Assembly (NCBI RefSeq): GCF_007846085.1
Contig: NZ_VOEJ01000001.1
Location: 927,273-991,272, forward strand
Reading direction: 5' to 3'
Origin: Mucilaginibacter pallidiroseus
GTDB taxonomy: Bacteria; Bacteroidota; Bacteroidia; Sphingobacteriales; Sphingobacteriaceae
DNA: 64,000 nucleotides
The position numbers were made by a program, and so were the translations under genes. Shown piece by piece: positions 44,315-52,869 of the stretch; position 1 is the first letter of the stretch, and each line of letters opens with the position of its first letter. Under the pieces are notes generated by a model. It ran no database searches and was not told the origin of the DNA. It saw only the letters and a program-made list of their open reading frames with translations.

Positions 44315-44887
44315 TTAAACATTTTTATCGAGCGGTTCTATCTGCCTTATTACGCGCGCCGGGTTACCAACGACAAGGCTGTCATCAGGTATATCTTTGG
44401 TTACAACCGCCCCTGCGCCTATTACGCAACGGCTGCCAATAGTAACGCCCGGGCAAATTATAGCTCCCCCACCTATCCAGCAATCATGGCCAATGGTTAC
44501 GGGTTTTCCGTTTTCATGGCTTCGCCTCAGCACCGCATCAAGCGGGTGTGTCGCAGTATAGATCTGCACACCGGGGCCGCAAAATACATTGCTACCAATT
44601 TTAACATAGGTAACATCAAGCACTACGCAGTTAACGTTAAAGTATACATTTTCACCACAGCTGATGTTATATCCATAGTCGCAATGGAACGGCGGTTCTA
44701 TATAAAGGCTTGCAGGCGCATTGGGGATTAACTTGCGCAGGATTTGCTTAGTTTCATCGCCAAATACGTAACCTGTAGTATTAAGCTGCTTCAATAATGT
44801 TTTACATGCACGGCGTTCAGCAGCAAGTGTTTCGTCGCTGGCCAGGTAGTATTCGCCATCTATCATCTTTTGCTTTTCAGTCTTCAT
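44315..44887 (-). CDS. Maltose/galactoside O-acetyltransferase family protein
   Basis: The 190-residue protein is a left-handed beta-helix acetyltransferase of the Maa/LacA type. It starts MKTEKQKMIDGEYYLASDETL, followed by the FGDETKQILRKLIPN helix region and PFHCDYGYNISCGENVYFNV; the hexapeptide turns include VTIGHDCWIGGGAIICPGVT, IGSRCVIGAGAVV and VVGNPARVIR. The catalytic His is in TATHPLD. A twenty-residue upstream extension in the frame is not family-like, so the ATG at 44887 is used. It lies between two paralogous histidine kinase genes. The acceptor sugar is undetermined. Confidence 0.92.
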   Translation of the reverse strand: MKTEKQKMIDGEYYLASDETLAAERRACKTLLKQLNTTGYVFGDETKQILRKLIPNAPASLYIEPPFHCDYGYNISCGENVYFNVNCVVLDVTYVKIGSNVFCGPGVQIYTATHPLDAVLRRSHENGKPVTIGHDCWIGGGAIICPGVTIGSRCVIGAGAVVTKDIPDDSLVVGNPARVIRQIEPLDKNV

Positions 44888-44982
44888 TGATATAAGTACT
44901 TGATCAATAATACACGCAAAATATTTTCGCCCGTTTATTATGAGCAAAGCTGCCCGCAGGGTTAAATGTATTTAAAACAAAC

Positions 44983-45012
44983 TTTAAAACGCCAGTAATT
45001 TTGCTATTTTTG
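44983..45012 (+). promoter_or_regulatory. Promoter of the PAS histidine kinase with TTG start
   Basis: TTTA at 44983-44986, 18 bases and TATTTTTG at 45005-45012 fit -33/-7 with one mismatch. It lies 31 bases upstream of the only plausible start, TTG at 45044. Confidence 0.55.
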
Positions 45013-45043
45013 AAATAATCCTTTTTAGTTTAAAACAAGCAAA

Positions 45044-46864
45044 TTGCAGCCCGCCGAATCTATTTTTCGCAACATTGTCGAGCTATCGCCCTTCCCGGTT
45101 TTTGTGTGCGTTGGCGAAGACATGATTATTTCTGTTGCTAATGATGCCACTTTAAAAGCCTGGGGCAGAGATGAAAGCGTTATAGGCAAAAAGTTTACCG
45201 AAGCTTTACCTGAATTACACGATCAACCTTTTTTTGGATATCTGCAAAGCGTTTATCATACGGGCCAAGTTTTTGACAGCGGCAACTCGCGCGTTGATAT
45301 TATGATTAACGGCCGACTGGAAACTTCTTATTATAAGTTTACTTACAAACCTCTTTTTAATACTGAAGGTGGCATATATGGTGTTGTTGCATTCAATACC
45401 GATGTAACTGAACTTGAACGTGCAAAACAGGCCGTTGAAGAAAGCGAATTAAAGCTTAACAACCTTGTTCGCCAGGCCCCCGTGGGTATTTGCATAATTC
45501 GCGCAAGTGATATGACCATTGAGGTGGTAAACAATGCCTACCTTGAACTTGTTGGCAGGAAACGCATCGACTTAGAAAATAATACCATTTGGGAAGCAGT
45601 ACCGGAAGCTGCCGACTTATATGCACCTATAATGAAAGGGGTTATTGATACCGGCGTGCCATATATAGCCAACGAACATGAACTGCTGCTTATACGCAAC
45701 AATGTAGCCGAAAAGTTATATGTAGACTTTGTTTATGAGCCTATAAGGCATTTCGACGGATCAATCAGTTCGGTAATGGTTATTGCGTTTGACGTAACCG
45801 ATAAGGTACAGTCCAGGCGAAATATAGAGGACACTGAAGAGCGCAGCCGCCTGGCCATTGAGGCAGCCGAGATAGGCACCTTTGACCTTAACATGCTTAC
45901 CGAGGAAACGATAACCTCGCCACGATTTGATGCTATATTTGGTTATAATAAACCTATAACGCGCTCGATGATGGTTAGCTGCTTTCACCCCGAGGACAGG
46001 GAAATAAGGTTGGCAGCTCACGAAGCCTCATTGATAAGTGGGCGGTTATTTTATGAGGCAAGGGTTATACACCCCGACAATAGCGTACATTGGATACGAT
46101 TTCAAGGGAAACTGTACTTTGATGAAAAACAAACCCCGGTGCGTATGCTGGGTACAATATTGGACATTACTGAGTTTAAACGCCTGCAGCAGCAAAAAGA
46201 CGACTTTATAAGCATTGCAAGTCATGAGCTAAAAACGCCTATGACATCGCTCAAGGCATCAATACAAATATTAGAAAAGCTTATTAAAACCGGCACCAGT
46301 CCTGATAAGGTGAGCACTTTTATACAGAAAGCTAACACGAGCTTGTTAAAAATGCAGCACCTGATTGAAAGCTTACTTAACGTGTCGCGGATAAGTGCGG
46401 GGCAGTTGGGCCTACAAAAAACTTCTTTTAATCTTGCTGCCTTGATTAACGACAGCTGCGAACATGTTCGTATGACAAGCGATCAGGAACTGGTTGTTAC
46501 GGGAGACGCCAATCTTGATGTATATGCCGACAGCGCAAAAATTGAGCAGGTTGTAATTAATTTGCTTAACAACGCGGTGAAATATGCGCCAGCTTCCCGT
46601 CAAATTATCATAACAATTGATAAGCGTGGTAATGTAGCCCGAGTATCTGTACAGGATTTTGGGGAGGGCATTGCGCAAGACAAAATCCCGCATTTATTTG
46701 AACGCTACTACCGTGTAGACTCTACCGGCTTGCAGTACTCGGGCCTTGGCCTGGGCTTATATATCAGCGCCGAAATTATTGAAAGGCACGGCGGTAAAAT
46801 TGGCGTGAAAAGTGAAAGCGGAAAAGGCAGCACTTTTTGGTTCACGCTGCCTATCCACAATTAA
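45044..46864 (+). CDS. Multi-PAS sensor histidine kinase, TTG start
   Basis: The 606-residue soluble kinase has three PAS domains (about 5-125, 133-255, 262-385), a HisKA helix with ISIASHELKTPMTSLKASIQ and a HATPase domain (VVINLLNNAVKYAP, VQDFGEGIAQDKIPHLFERYY, GLGLGLYISAEIIERHGG). The first PAS begins within the first ten residues and the frame is closed by TAG at 45026, with no in-frame ATG before the PAS core, so TTG at 45044 is the likely start. The sequence is a clear paralogue of the kinase at 41753 on the other strand. It overlaps map tail to tail by four bases in TTAA. Confidence 0.9.
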   Translation: MQPAESIFRNIVELSPFPVFVCVGEDMIISVANDATLKAWGRDESVIGKKFTEALPELHDQPFFGYLQSVYHTGQVFDSGNSRVDIMINGRLETSYYKFTYKPLFNTEGGIYGVVAFNTDVTELERAKQAVEESELKLNNLVRQAPVGICIIRASDMTIEVVNNAYLELVGRKRIDLENNTIWEAVPEAADLYAPIMKGVIDTGVPYIANEHELLLIRNNVAEKLYVDFVYEPIRHFDGSISSVMVIAFDVTDKVQSRRNIEDTEERSRLAIEAAEIGTFDLNMLTEETITSPRFDAIFGYNKPITRSMMVSCFHPEDREIRLAAHEASLISGRLFYEARVIHPDNSVHWIRFQGKLYFDEKQTPVRMLGTILDITEFKRLQQQKDDFISIASHELKTPMTSLKASIQILEKLIKTGTSPDKVSTFIQKANTSLLKMQHLIESLLNVSRISAGQLGLQKTSFNLAALINDSCEHVRMTSDQELVVTGDANLDVYADSAKIEQVVINLLNNAVKYAPASRQIIITIDKRGNVARVSVQDFGEGIAQDKIPHLFERYYRVDSTGLQYSGLGLGLYISAEIIERHGGKIGVKSESGKGSTFWFTLPIHN

Positions 46865-47625
46865 TCCCAAATGCCGTTTGCAGCCGTGAGTATAACTGGC
46901 TTCTCACCGGTAATAATAATGGTGTGTTCGTGCTGGGCAACGTAACCACCGCGGTTACCTGTCAATGTCCAACCATCGGCCCCAGTTTCGGCAATGGTTG
47001 ATTTGGTTGATATGAACGTCTCGACAGCCACTACCGAATTTTTACGAAAGCGGCCCAGCTCAAGCCTGTCATGATAATTGGCAATATTATGCGGTTCCTC
47101 ATGCAGGCTGCGCCCAACGCCATGACCGGTTAAGTTTTTGATAACTGTATAGCCCGATTTTTTCGCTTCGGTTTCTATCAGTTTACCAATATCGGCTATT
47201 CGCACGCCACCCTTAATATTGTTTATAGCTTTTTGCAGGATCTGCTTTGATGCATCAACTAATTTTTGATGGCCGTTTACATCTTCACCCAATACAAATG
47301 ATCCGCCGTTATCACTCCAAAAGCCGTTAAGCTCGGCAGATACGTCAATATTGATTAAGTCTCCTTCTTGCAATACCTTGTCGGCAGATGGGATCCCGTG
47401 CGCTACTTCATTATTAATACTTATGCAGGTCCAACCCGGGAAATCATATGTAAGTTTTGGGGCAGAGCGTGCGCCAAGTTTATTAAGTATTTCGCCGCCA
47501 AAATCGTCGAGTTGCTTTGCCGTCATGCCGGGTTTTGCATATTCTCTCATTTCTTTAAGCGTTACAGCAACTGCATCACTCACTTGTTCCATTGCCAGGC
47601 GTTCGGCTTCGGTAGATATCGACAT
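46861..47625 (-). CDS. map: Methionine aminopeptidase, type I
   Basis: Map removes the initiator methionine from nascent proteins. The 254-residue protein has the pita-bread fold landmarks: NNEVAHGIPSADKVLQEGDL (His ligand region), NIDVSAELNGFWSDNGGSF with two metal Asp residues, GHGVGRSLHEEPHNIANYH and the Glu ligands in AVETFIST and QHEHTIIIT. Bacterial type I size without an N-terminal zinc extension. Not associated with ribosomal genes here, so this may be a second map copy; the usual copy is in the secY-infA region. Confidence 0.95.
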   Translation of the reverse strand: MSISTEAERLAMEQVSDAVAVTLKEMREYAKPGMTAKQLDDFGGEILNKLGARSAPKLTYDFPGWTCISINNEVAHGIPSADKVLQEGDLINIDVSAELNGFWSDNGGSFVLGEDVNGHQKLVDASKQILQKAINNIKGGVRIADIGKLIETEAKKSGYTVIKNLTGHGVGRSLHEEPHNIANYHDRLELGRFRKNSVVAVETFISTKSTIAETGADGWTLTGNRGGYVAQHEHTIIITGEKPVILTAANGIWD

Positions 47626-47777
47626 ACTTATCAGTTTTAAGAATTACGCAAAGAAACAATAAATGTTTTAGCCGCGCACTATCAAAAACAAATGCCTTCA
47701 CATCACCATGTTATGTTTTGTGCATGACAATATATTGTTAACGGCGTATTAACTTAGCGCACCCTATAATACTAAAA

Positions 47778-48425
47778 ATGATTAAATATATACTTGCTGC
47801 GCTGCTTACACTTAGCTGTGCGATCACCGCCAGCGCACAAGAGGACTGGAAGTTAAGCACTCAAAAAGACGGCATAAAAGTTTATACCCGCAGCGTGCCC
47901 AATTCAAAGCTGAAAGCGCTTAAGGTGGACTGTAATTTTAATGCAACTCTTACCCAAATGACGGCAATACTGACTGATGTTAAAAACCGTGGCGAATGGG
48001 TGTATCATACCAAATCTTTTAAATTTTTGAAACAGGCCTCGCCTACCGATATTTATTACTACTCGGAAGTAGCCATGCCCTGGCCCTTGCAAAACCGCGA
48101 TTTTATAGCGCAGTTGGTTACCTCACAAAACAATACCACAAAAGTTGTTACTATTGATGGGCCCTTGGGCGAAAACATAATACCGGTTAAAGAAGGCGTT
48201 GTACGCATAACCGACTCGAAAAGCAAATGGCTTATAATACCTATAGATAAAGATGAGGTGAAGGTAGAATACGTATTGCAGGTTGACCCGGGCGGCACCA
48301 TCCCCGCATGGCTGGTTAATATGTTTGCGTCCGAAGGGCCAATACAAAGTTTCAAAGCGCTAAAGCTGCAATTAAAAAAGCCGGAGTATAAAGACAAGCA
48401 ATTAGCCTTTGTAAAGGATTATTGA
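47778..48425 (+). CDS. Secreted START-domain lipid-binding protein
   Basis: The 215-residue protein has a signal peptide (MIKYILAALLTLSCAITASA, cleaved before QEDWKLS) and a START-like domain throughout: GIKVYTRSVPNSKLKALKVD, VKNRGEWVYHTKSFKFLKQ, then YSEVAMPWPLQNRDFIAQL, the segment typical of PCTP-like START proteins. START domains hold a hydrophobic ligand in a helix-grip cavity. In bacteria such secreted forms are of unknown function. Single gene between divergent map and a convergent phosphoesterase. Confidence 0.85.
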   Translation: MIKYILAALLTLSCAITASAQEDWKLSTQKDGIKVYTRSVPNSKLKALKVDCNFNATLTQMTAILTDVKNRGEWVYHTKSFKFLKQASPTDIYYYSEVAMPWPLQNRDFIAQLVTSQNNTTKVVTIDGPLGENIIPVKEGVVRITDSKSKWLIIPIDKDEVKVEYVLQVDPGGTIPAWLVNMFASEGPIQSFKALKLQLKKPEYKDKQLAFVKDY

Positions 48426-48473
48426 GGTGCGGGTAAACTAAATTCGGTTTTGGATGCTCAGGTTAATCAATGA

Positions 48474-49385
48474 CTAAACTAAATAATTAACATATTGCTC
48501 ATCAAAGCTGCCGTCATCATAAAGATCGATAATGCCGTAACCGGGCGCCGTTTCGCGGCGGTTCCCCTCCCACCATGCTCCACTCACGGCACCGTCGCAA
48601 ATGTAGGTTACGTTATTATAAACCACCTTATCGCGCAGGTGGATATGGCCCGACAGGCATAGCTTAACATTTGGGTGCTGATAGAACAGCTTTATGATCT
48701 TTGCATTGTCTGTATGCATATCGCCGCCCAACATTACCCATTTATTAACGGTGTCGTCTTCAATTAAACTGGTGGCAGTAAGTATGGGAATGTGAGACAA
48801 CACCAGTATGGGCATGGATGGATCAGCATTTTGAAGTTCGGTTTGCAGCCAGTTAAATTGCTCGTCGCCAAGTTTGCCAATGTACCAGGTGCCGTCAACA
48901 TCAAGGTGCACACTGTCCAGCACGATAAACTTCCAGCCGTTTTTAATTATGCTGTAATATGGTTTAGGAAGCTGCAACTGATCCATTGAGTATTGCTTAC
49001 CGTAAATAGCCTGGCCCCTATTGTTTTCGCTCCACCAAATATCATGGTTGCCCAGGCAATAATGAACAGGCAGGCTGCATTCAGCTTTCATAATGTCTTT
49101 GGTAAGCTTCCATTGCGTGTAAATAGTGTCGATATTTTCTTTATTCATATCAAATACGATATCGCCGCCGTTAAGCACAAAATCTACCTTAGGGCTTTGC
49201 TGCTGCATGTGGTGCAGGCATTTTACAAACTTAGCGGGTGCACCAAACCTGTCTTTCAAATGCACGTCAGTTATGTGGGCTACCCGTAAAACACGCTTTT
49301 TAGTTGAAACTATTCCTGCTCTGCCCGCTAACACCGGCGCCAAAAACAAACTGCCTATACCTTTTAATACTGATCGTCTTTCCAT
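48474..49385 (-). CDS. Tat-type exported metallophosphoesterase
   Basis: The 303-residue protein belongs to the calcineurin-like phosphoesterases with the metal motifs in order: DVH in HITDVHLKD, GGD in VLNGGDIVFD, GNHD in CLGNHDIWW, HxxxLxxSH-like VLSHIPI and GHIH in LSGHIHLRDK. The N-terminus MERRSVLKGIGSLFLAPVLA has a twin-arginine start and a hydrophobic stretch, indicating Tat export of a folded dimetal enzyme. It is closest in feel to the CpdA/Icc and UshA-like group; substrate unknown. Confidence 0.9.
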   Translation of the reverse strand: MERRSVLKGIGSLFLAPVLAGRAGIVSTKKRVLRVAHITDVHLKDRFGAPAKFVKCLHHMQQQSPKVDFVLNGGDIVFDMNKENIDTIYTQWKLTKDIMKAECSLPVHYCLGNHDIWWSENNRGQAIYGKQYSMDQLQLPKPYYSIIKNGWKFIVLDSVHLDVDGTWYIGKLGDEQFNWLQTELQNADPSMPILVLSHIPILTATSLIEDDTVNKWVMLGGDMHTDNAKIIKLFYQHPNVKLCLSGHIHLRDKVVYNNVTYICDGAVSGAWWEGNRRETAPGYGIIDLYDDGSFDEQYVNYLV

Positions 49386-49463
49386 ATCTCTATTGGTTTG
49401 GCGGCGAAAGTAAGTTACAGTTATTAAGTGTGTATAAAATTAAGAGAAACTTCACAAGCAAAA

Positions 49464-49496
49464 AAAGGCCGCTGATTAGATGATCAGCGGCCTTTC
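49464..49496 (-). terminator. Terminator of the alcohol dehydrogenase gene
   Basis: A perfect 13-base stem AAAGGCCGCTGAT / ATCAGCGGCCTTT with a six-base loop; on the minus strand a T run follows. Confidence 0.85.
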
Positions 49497-49512
49497 AGTC
49501 AAATTAATTTAA

Positions 49513-50556
49513 CTATAAAGTAGCCATATCAATTACGAAGCGATAACGTACATCACCCTTAAGCATACGCTCATATGAAGCGGTAATATCTTTGATGTCG
49601 ATCAGCTCGATATCAGATACAATATTATTTTCGGCACAGAAATCAAGCATTTCCTGAGTTTCCTTGATACCGCCTATGCCAGAACCGGCAACGCTTTTAC
49701 GGCCACCCAACAGGCTGAAAGCCGAAATTTCCGCAGGTTTTGATGGAGCACCCACGCACATCATTACGCCATTTGTGCGTAGTAATGATAAGTACATATT
49801 AAAGTCGTGCTCTGCCGATACTGTATCCAGTATAAAATCGAACGTACCCTTTGCGGCCTCAATTTGTTGCGGGTCGCTGGTAACTACAAAGTGATGTGCG
49901 CCCAGCTTTTTAGCATCTTCTTCTTTTTTAGGCGATGTACTTAACACCGTAACCTCGGCGCCAAAAGCAACGCCAAACTTAACGCCCATGTGGCCTAAGC
50001 CGCCCAAGCCTAACACGGCCAATTTGTGGCCTTTGCCCACGCCCCAGTGGCGCAGCGGCGAATAAGTGGTAATACCGGCACAAAGTAAAGGAGCTGTTGC
50101 AGCCAAATCAACATCTTCAGATATGTGCAATACAAACTCTTCACGTACTACAATGGTATTGCTATACCCACCATAGGTAGGCATCGAACCATCACGTTCC
50201 ATGCTATTGTATGTACCTGTGTTGCCTTCAAGGCAGTATTGCTCAAGGTCCTGCTTGCAGTTTTCGCAAACCTGGCAAGAGTCAACCATACAACCGGTAC
50301 CGGCAAGGTCGCCTACTTTAAAATTTTTTACATGGTCGCCCACTTTAACAACACGGCCAACAATTTCGTGGCCTGGCACCATTGGGAATATACCCGGAAA
50401 CCAGTCATTTTTAATTTGGTGAAGGTCTGAGTGGCAAACGCCACAATAAAGAATATCAAATTGAACGTCATGAGGGCCAACTTCGCGTCGCTCGAAATTC
50501 CAGGGGGCTAAATCTGTTTGCGGGTCTTGTGCCGCATACGCTTTTGCATCAATCAT
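49513..50556 (-). CDS. Zinc-dependent NADP alcohol dehydrogenase (CAD/YahK type)
   Basis: The 347-residue enzyme reduces aldehydes or oxidises alcohols with NADP(H). Catalytic zinc ligands lie in CGVCHSDLHQIKNDW and GHEIVGRVVKVG, and the structural zinc cluster is the four-Cys stretch CMVDSCQVCENCKQDLEQYC. The Rossmann motif is GLGGLGHMGVKFG, with later SAEHDFNMYLSLL. This set is typical of the cinnamyl-alcohol-dehydrogenase-like YahK/AdhC branch, which has broad aldehyde specificity. Single gene with a strong terminator. Confidence 0.93.
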   Translation of the reverse strand: MIDAKAYAAQDPQTDLAPWNFERREVGPHDVQFDILYCGVCHSDLHQIKNDWFPGIFPMVPGHEIVGRVVKVGDHVKNFKVGDLAGTGCMVDSCQVCENCKQDLEQYCLEGNTGTYNSMERDGSMPTYGGYSNTIVVREEFVLHISEDVDLAATAPLLCAGITTYSPLRHWGVGKGHKLAVLGLGGLGHMGVKFGVAFGAEVTVLSTSPKKEEDAKKLGAHHFVVTSDPQQIEAAKGTFDFILDTVSAEHDFNMYLSLLRTNGVMMCVGAPSKPAEISAFSLLGGRKSVAGSGIGGIKETQEMLDFCAENNIVSDIELIDIKDITASYERMLKGDVRYRFVIDMATL

Positions 50557-50710
50557 AAGTATTGTTTTTTAGTTTTTAGTGAGTAAATATAAGTTGATAA
50601 AAGTAGCGGCCTGCTACAGTGTAATTGTCATTTTTTATAACCCTACTTTATTCTAAACCAATAAAACCGCATCGGGTTTTATGATGCAGGCTTATCAGCA
50701 TATTTTATAA

Positions 50711-51550
50711 TTAAGCGCTATACGCCATTGAGCGGGAAAGATCTTCGTTAAATTTAAATTCTTTCTCGAGTTTATTTAACTTGTCCATAGCCCTATCGTA
50801 AGCATCGCCGCCAAGCAGCAAGTATAATGGTGGGTTTTCTTCGCCTGCAACGTTAATTATTGCAGCAGCGGCCTTTTCGGGGTCGCCGGCTTGCGAGCCA
50901 TCCATCTTTAAATACCTGGTGTGTGTTTCGCGCACGTCTTTGTAATCGTCTATAGGGTTTTTCGCTATAATGAGCGAGTCGGGCGTAAGAAAGCTTGTGC
51001 GGAATGCTCCAGGTGCAACTACTGTTACTTTTACACCAAATTCTTTAACATCTGCAGCAAGTACTTCGCTTAAGCCAATTACCGAGAATTTTGTTGCCGC
51101 GTAAATAGCCCAGCCCGTTGCCGGCGCTATGCCTGCTATTGACGAAATATTTATAATATGCCCCGATTGCTGTTTGCGCATGTAGGGCATTACATTGCGT
51201 ATAACGTTTAACGTGCCAAATACATTTACATCAAAGCTGGCGCGGGTTTCCTGATCGGTAAGTTCTTCGATACTACCCCCAATGCCGTAGCCTGCATTAT
51301 TGATAACCACATCAATGCGGCCGAAAGCTTTTTTTGTTTGATGCAATGCGCATCCAACGCTGTCTTCGTCGGCCAGGTTAACCTCGATAGGTAAAAAATT
51401 TGCTGATGGCTCGCCCACTGCCGAGACAAGATCTGCCAAACGGCGCGAGGTTGCAGCAACCTGGTGGCCGGCCGCCAGCAGTTGTTTAACCAGGCTAAGG
51501 CCAAACCCCTTTGATGCTCCTGTTATAAACCATGATTTTGTGCTGTACAT
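50711..51550 (-). CDS. SDR-family oxidoreductase under AraC control
   Basis: The 279-residue classical SDR has TGASKGFG for NAD(P) binding near residues 10-17, NNAG in VVINNAGYGIGG, the catalytic Ser in NISSIAG and YAATK (Tyr-x3-Lys intact). The C-terminal part matches the oxidoreductase group often annotated as SDR next to AraC regulators. A thirteen-residue extension starting at TTG (51589) is rejected because a -7 box and a palindrome lie in it. The AraC gene is 82 bases upstream on the same strand. Substrate unknown. Confidence 0.9.
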   Translation of the reverse strand: MYSTKSWFITGASKGFGLSLVKQLLAAGHQVAATSRRLADLVSAVGEPSANFLPIEVNLADEDSVGCALHQTKKAFGRIDVVINNAGYGIGGSIEELTDQETRASFDVNVFGTLNVIRNVMPYMRKQQSGHIINISSIAGIAPATGWAIYAATKFSVIGLSEVLAADVKEFGVKVTVVAPGAFRTSFLTPDSLIIAKNPIDDYKDVRETHTRYLKMDGSQAGDPEKAAAAIINVAGEENPPLYLLLGGDAYDRAMDKLNKLEKEFKFNEDLSRSMAYSA

Positions 51551-51556
51551 AAGTGT

Positions 51557-51575
51557 TTGTGTTTTGATAACACAA
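51557..51575. promoter_or_regulatory. Palindromic operator at the SDR transcription start
   Basis: TTGTGTT and AACACAA form a perfect 7-base inverted repeat with a five-base centre. It overlaps the -7 box end and the expected transcription start of the SDR gene, where binding would block transcription. Confidence 0.5.
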
Positions 51576-51580
51576 AAGTA
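51573..51580 (-). promoter_or_regulatory. -7 box of the SDR gene
   Basis: On the minus strand TACTTTTG fits TAnnTTTG, 22 bases before the ATG at 51550. It supports that start over the upstream TTG. Confidence 0.55.
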
Positions 51581-51632
51581 CAGCAGCAAAACACGGAAGC
51601 GTTTACATCATTCAAACCAATTATTGCAAAAT

Positions 51633-52535
51633 TCAAACAACACGAAAAGAAGACGGTGTTGAATTGGTTTGTTTTTTAAAAAAATTATTGAAATGAGCCG
51701 GCTCTTCAAAACCAAGGCAGTAGCTAATCTCGGATACGTTCCAGCTGGTATGCTTTAATAAAGCCACCGCTTCGTTTGTAAGCCTTTCGGAGATATGATC
51801 GGTAGTGGTGCGCCCTGTAGTTTGCCTTATGGCGCGATTAAGGTGATTAACATGCACAGATAACTGATCGGCGAAATCCTTGGCCGACCGCAGGCTGAAA
51901 CGCTGGCTGGGCGTCTCTATCGGGAATTGCCGCTCCAGGAGCTCGGTAAATATTGATGTGATGCGCGAGTTGGCATCGGGGTGGCGATACAAAACCTCAG
52001 TAGGCTGAATTTTTAATGCGTAATGGATCAGCTCAGTAACATAGTTGCGGAGCAGGTCATACTTAAAGCGATAGTCGGAGTTAATCTCTGCAATCATCTT
52101 TTTAAATATATCCTCTACATAAACCTTTTGGCTTGGGTTAAGCACATACGTAGGCTGCCCACCGGGGCTAAACATAGGCAAGTCATGTATATTGCTGCGC
52201 AGCAACTCAGTAAAAAACAATTCTTTAAATATGCAGAAATAACCGCTGTGCGCCTCTTCAAGATGCTCAAACGTGTAAGGCACATTCGGGTTAAAAAATA
52301 TCAGTGTGGGCCTGTTTATCTCTAAACTTTTATCGGCGTAATGAATGATACCTTTTGCACAGGTAAGGCTTATTTTATAAAAATCCCGGCGTGCGTATAC
52401 AACTGGCTTTGCATCCGGGCGATAGCAGCTTTCCATATCAAACACATTAAAGTGCCCAATATCACGGCTCAGGTTATCGGGAAGCCAATCGAACTTTTGC
52501 TTATAAAAATCTTCTATCGTTTCGGTAATTGCCAT
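51633..52535 (-). CDS. AraC-family transcriptional regulator
   Basis: The 300-residue protein has an N-terminal cupin-like sensing domain (IHYADKSLEINRPTLIFFNP and NVPYTFEHLEEAHSGYFCIF) and two C-terminal AraC helix-turn-helix units (about 200-300): FADQLSVHVNHLNRAIRQTT and ISYCLGFEEPAHFNNFFKK, the family signature. Start at ATG 52535 (MAITETIEDFYK); a TTG six codons upstream lies at the promoter. It is next to the SDR gene it probably controls. Its promoter leaves a very short leader. Confidence 0.92.
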   Translation of the reverse strand: MAITETIEDFYKQKFDWLPDNLSRDIGHFNVFDMESCYRPDAKPVVYARRDFYKISLTCAKGIIHYADKSLEINRPTLIFFNPNVPYTFEHLEEAHSGYFCIFKELFFTELLRSNIHDLPMFSPGGQPTYVLNPSQKVYVEDIFKKMIAEINSDYRFKYDLLRNYVTELIHYALKIQPTEVLYRHPDANSRITSIFTELLERQFPIETPSQRFSLRSAKDFADQLSVHVNHLNRAIRQTTGRTTTDHISERLTNEAVALLKHTSWNVSEISYCLGFEEPAHFNNFFKKQTNSTPSSFRVV

Positions 52536-52540
52536 GAAGG

Positions 52541-52548
52541 CAAAGTTA
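52541..52548 (-). promoter_or_regulatory. -7 box of the AraC gene, adjacent to the start
   Basis: On the minus strand TAACTTTG fits TAnnTTTG and ends five bases before the ATG, implying an almost leaderless transcript. No -33 element is recognisable. Confidence 0.5.
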
Positions 52549-52596
52549 CGCAAATCAAACTTTAAAAAGCAACAGACTGCAATGGCAGCCTAATGA

Positions 52597-52800
52597 CTAT
52601 TGAAATTTTGCATCTACGGCTTTACGGTTGCGCATTTTGTAGCTACCGATAAGCAACACAATAATACACAGCGGATAAAGCGCTAAAAATGTTGGGTGCA
52701 ACAGCGGGCGGGCCATCATGGTAGAAAACAACATTTGCAATGTAGCGGTAATAACCAGGCCAATAGCACCGGCAATGTAAAGTGCATTTAATGTTTTCAT
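52597..52800 (-). CDS. Small two-helix membrane protein
   Basis: The 67-residue protein starts at ATG 52800 (MKTLNALYIAGAIGLVITAT) and has two hydrophobic helices (about 5-24 and 36-53) separated by MMARPLLHP, with a basic tail (MRNRKAVDAKF). A GTG-started longer form would add 15 residues before the first helix. I do not recognise a family. It lies between the AraC gene and a secreted deacetylase, all on the minus strand. Confidence 0.6.
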   Translation of the reverse strand: MKTLNALYIAGAIGLVITATLQMLFSTMMARPLLHPTFLALYPLCIIVLLIGSYKMRNRKAVDAKFQ

Positions 52801-52869
52801 AAGCCAGGAGTTTGTTAGTGTTAATATATAACGGGCGTGCTGCACAAATGTTTCATTTGCAGCGCTTAG

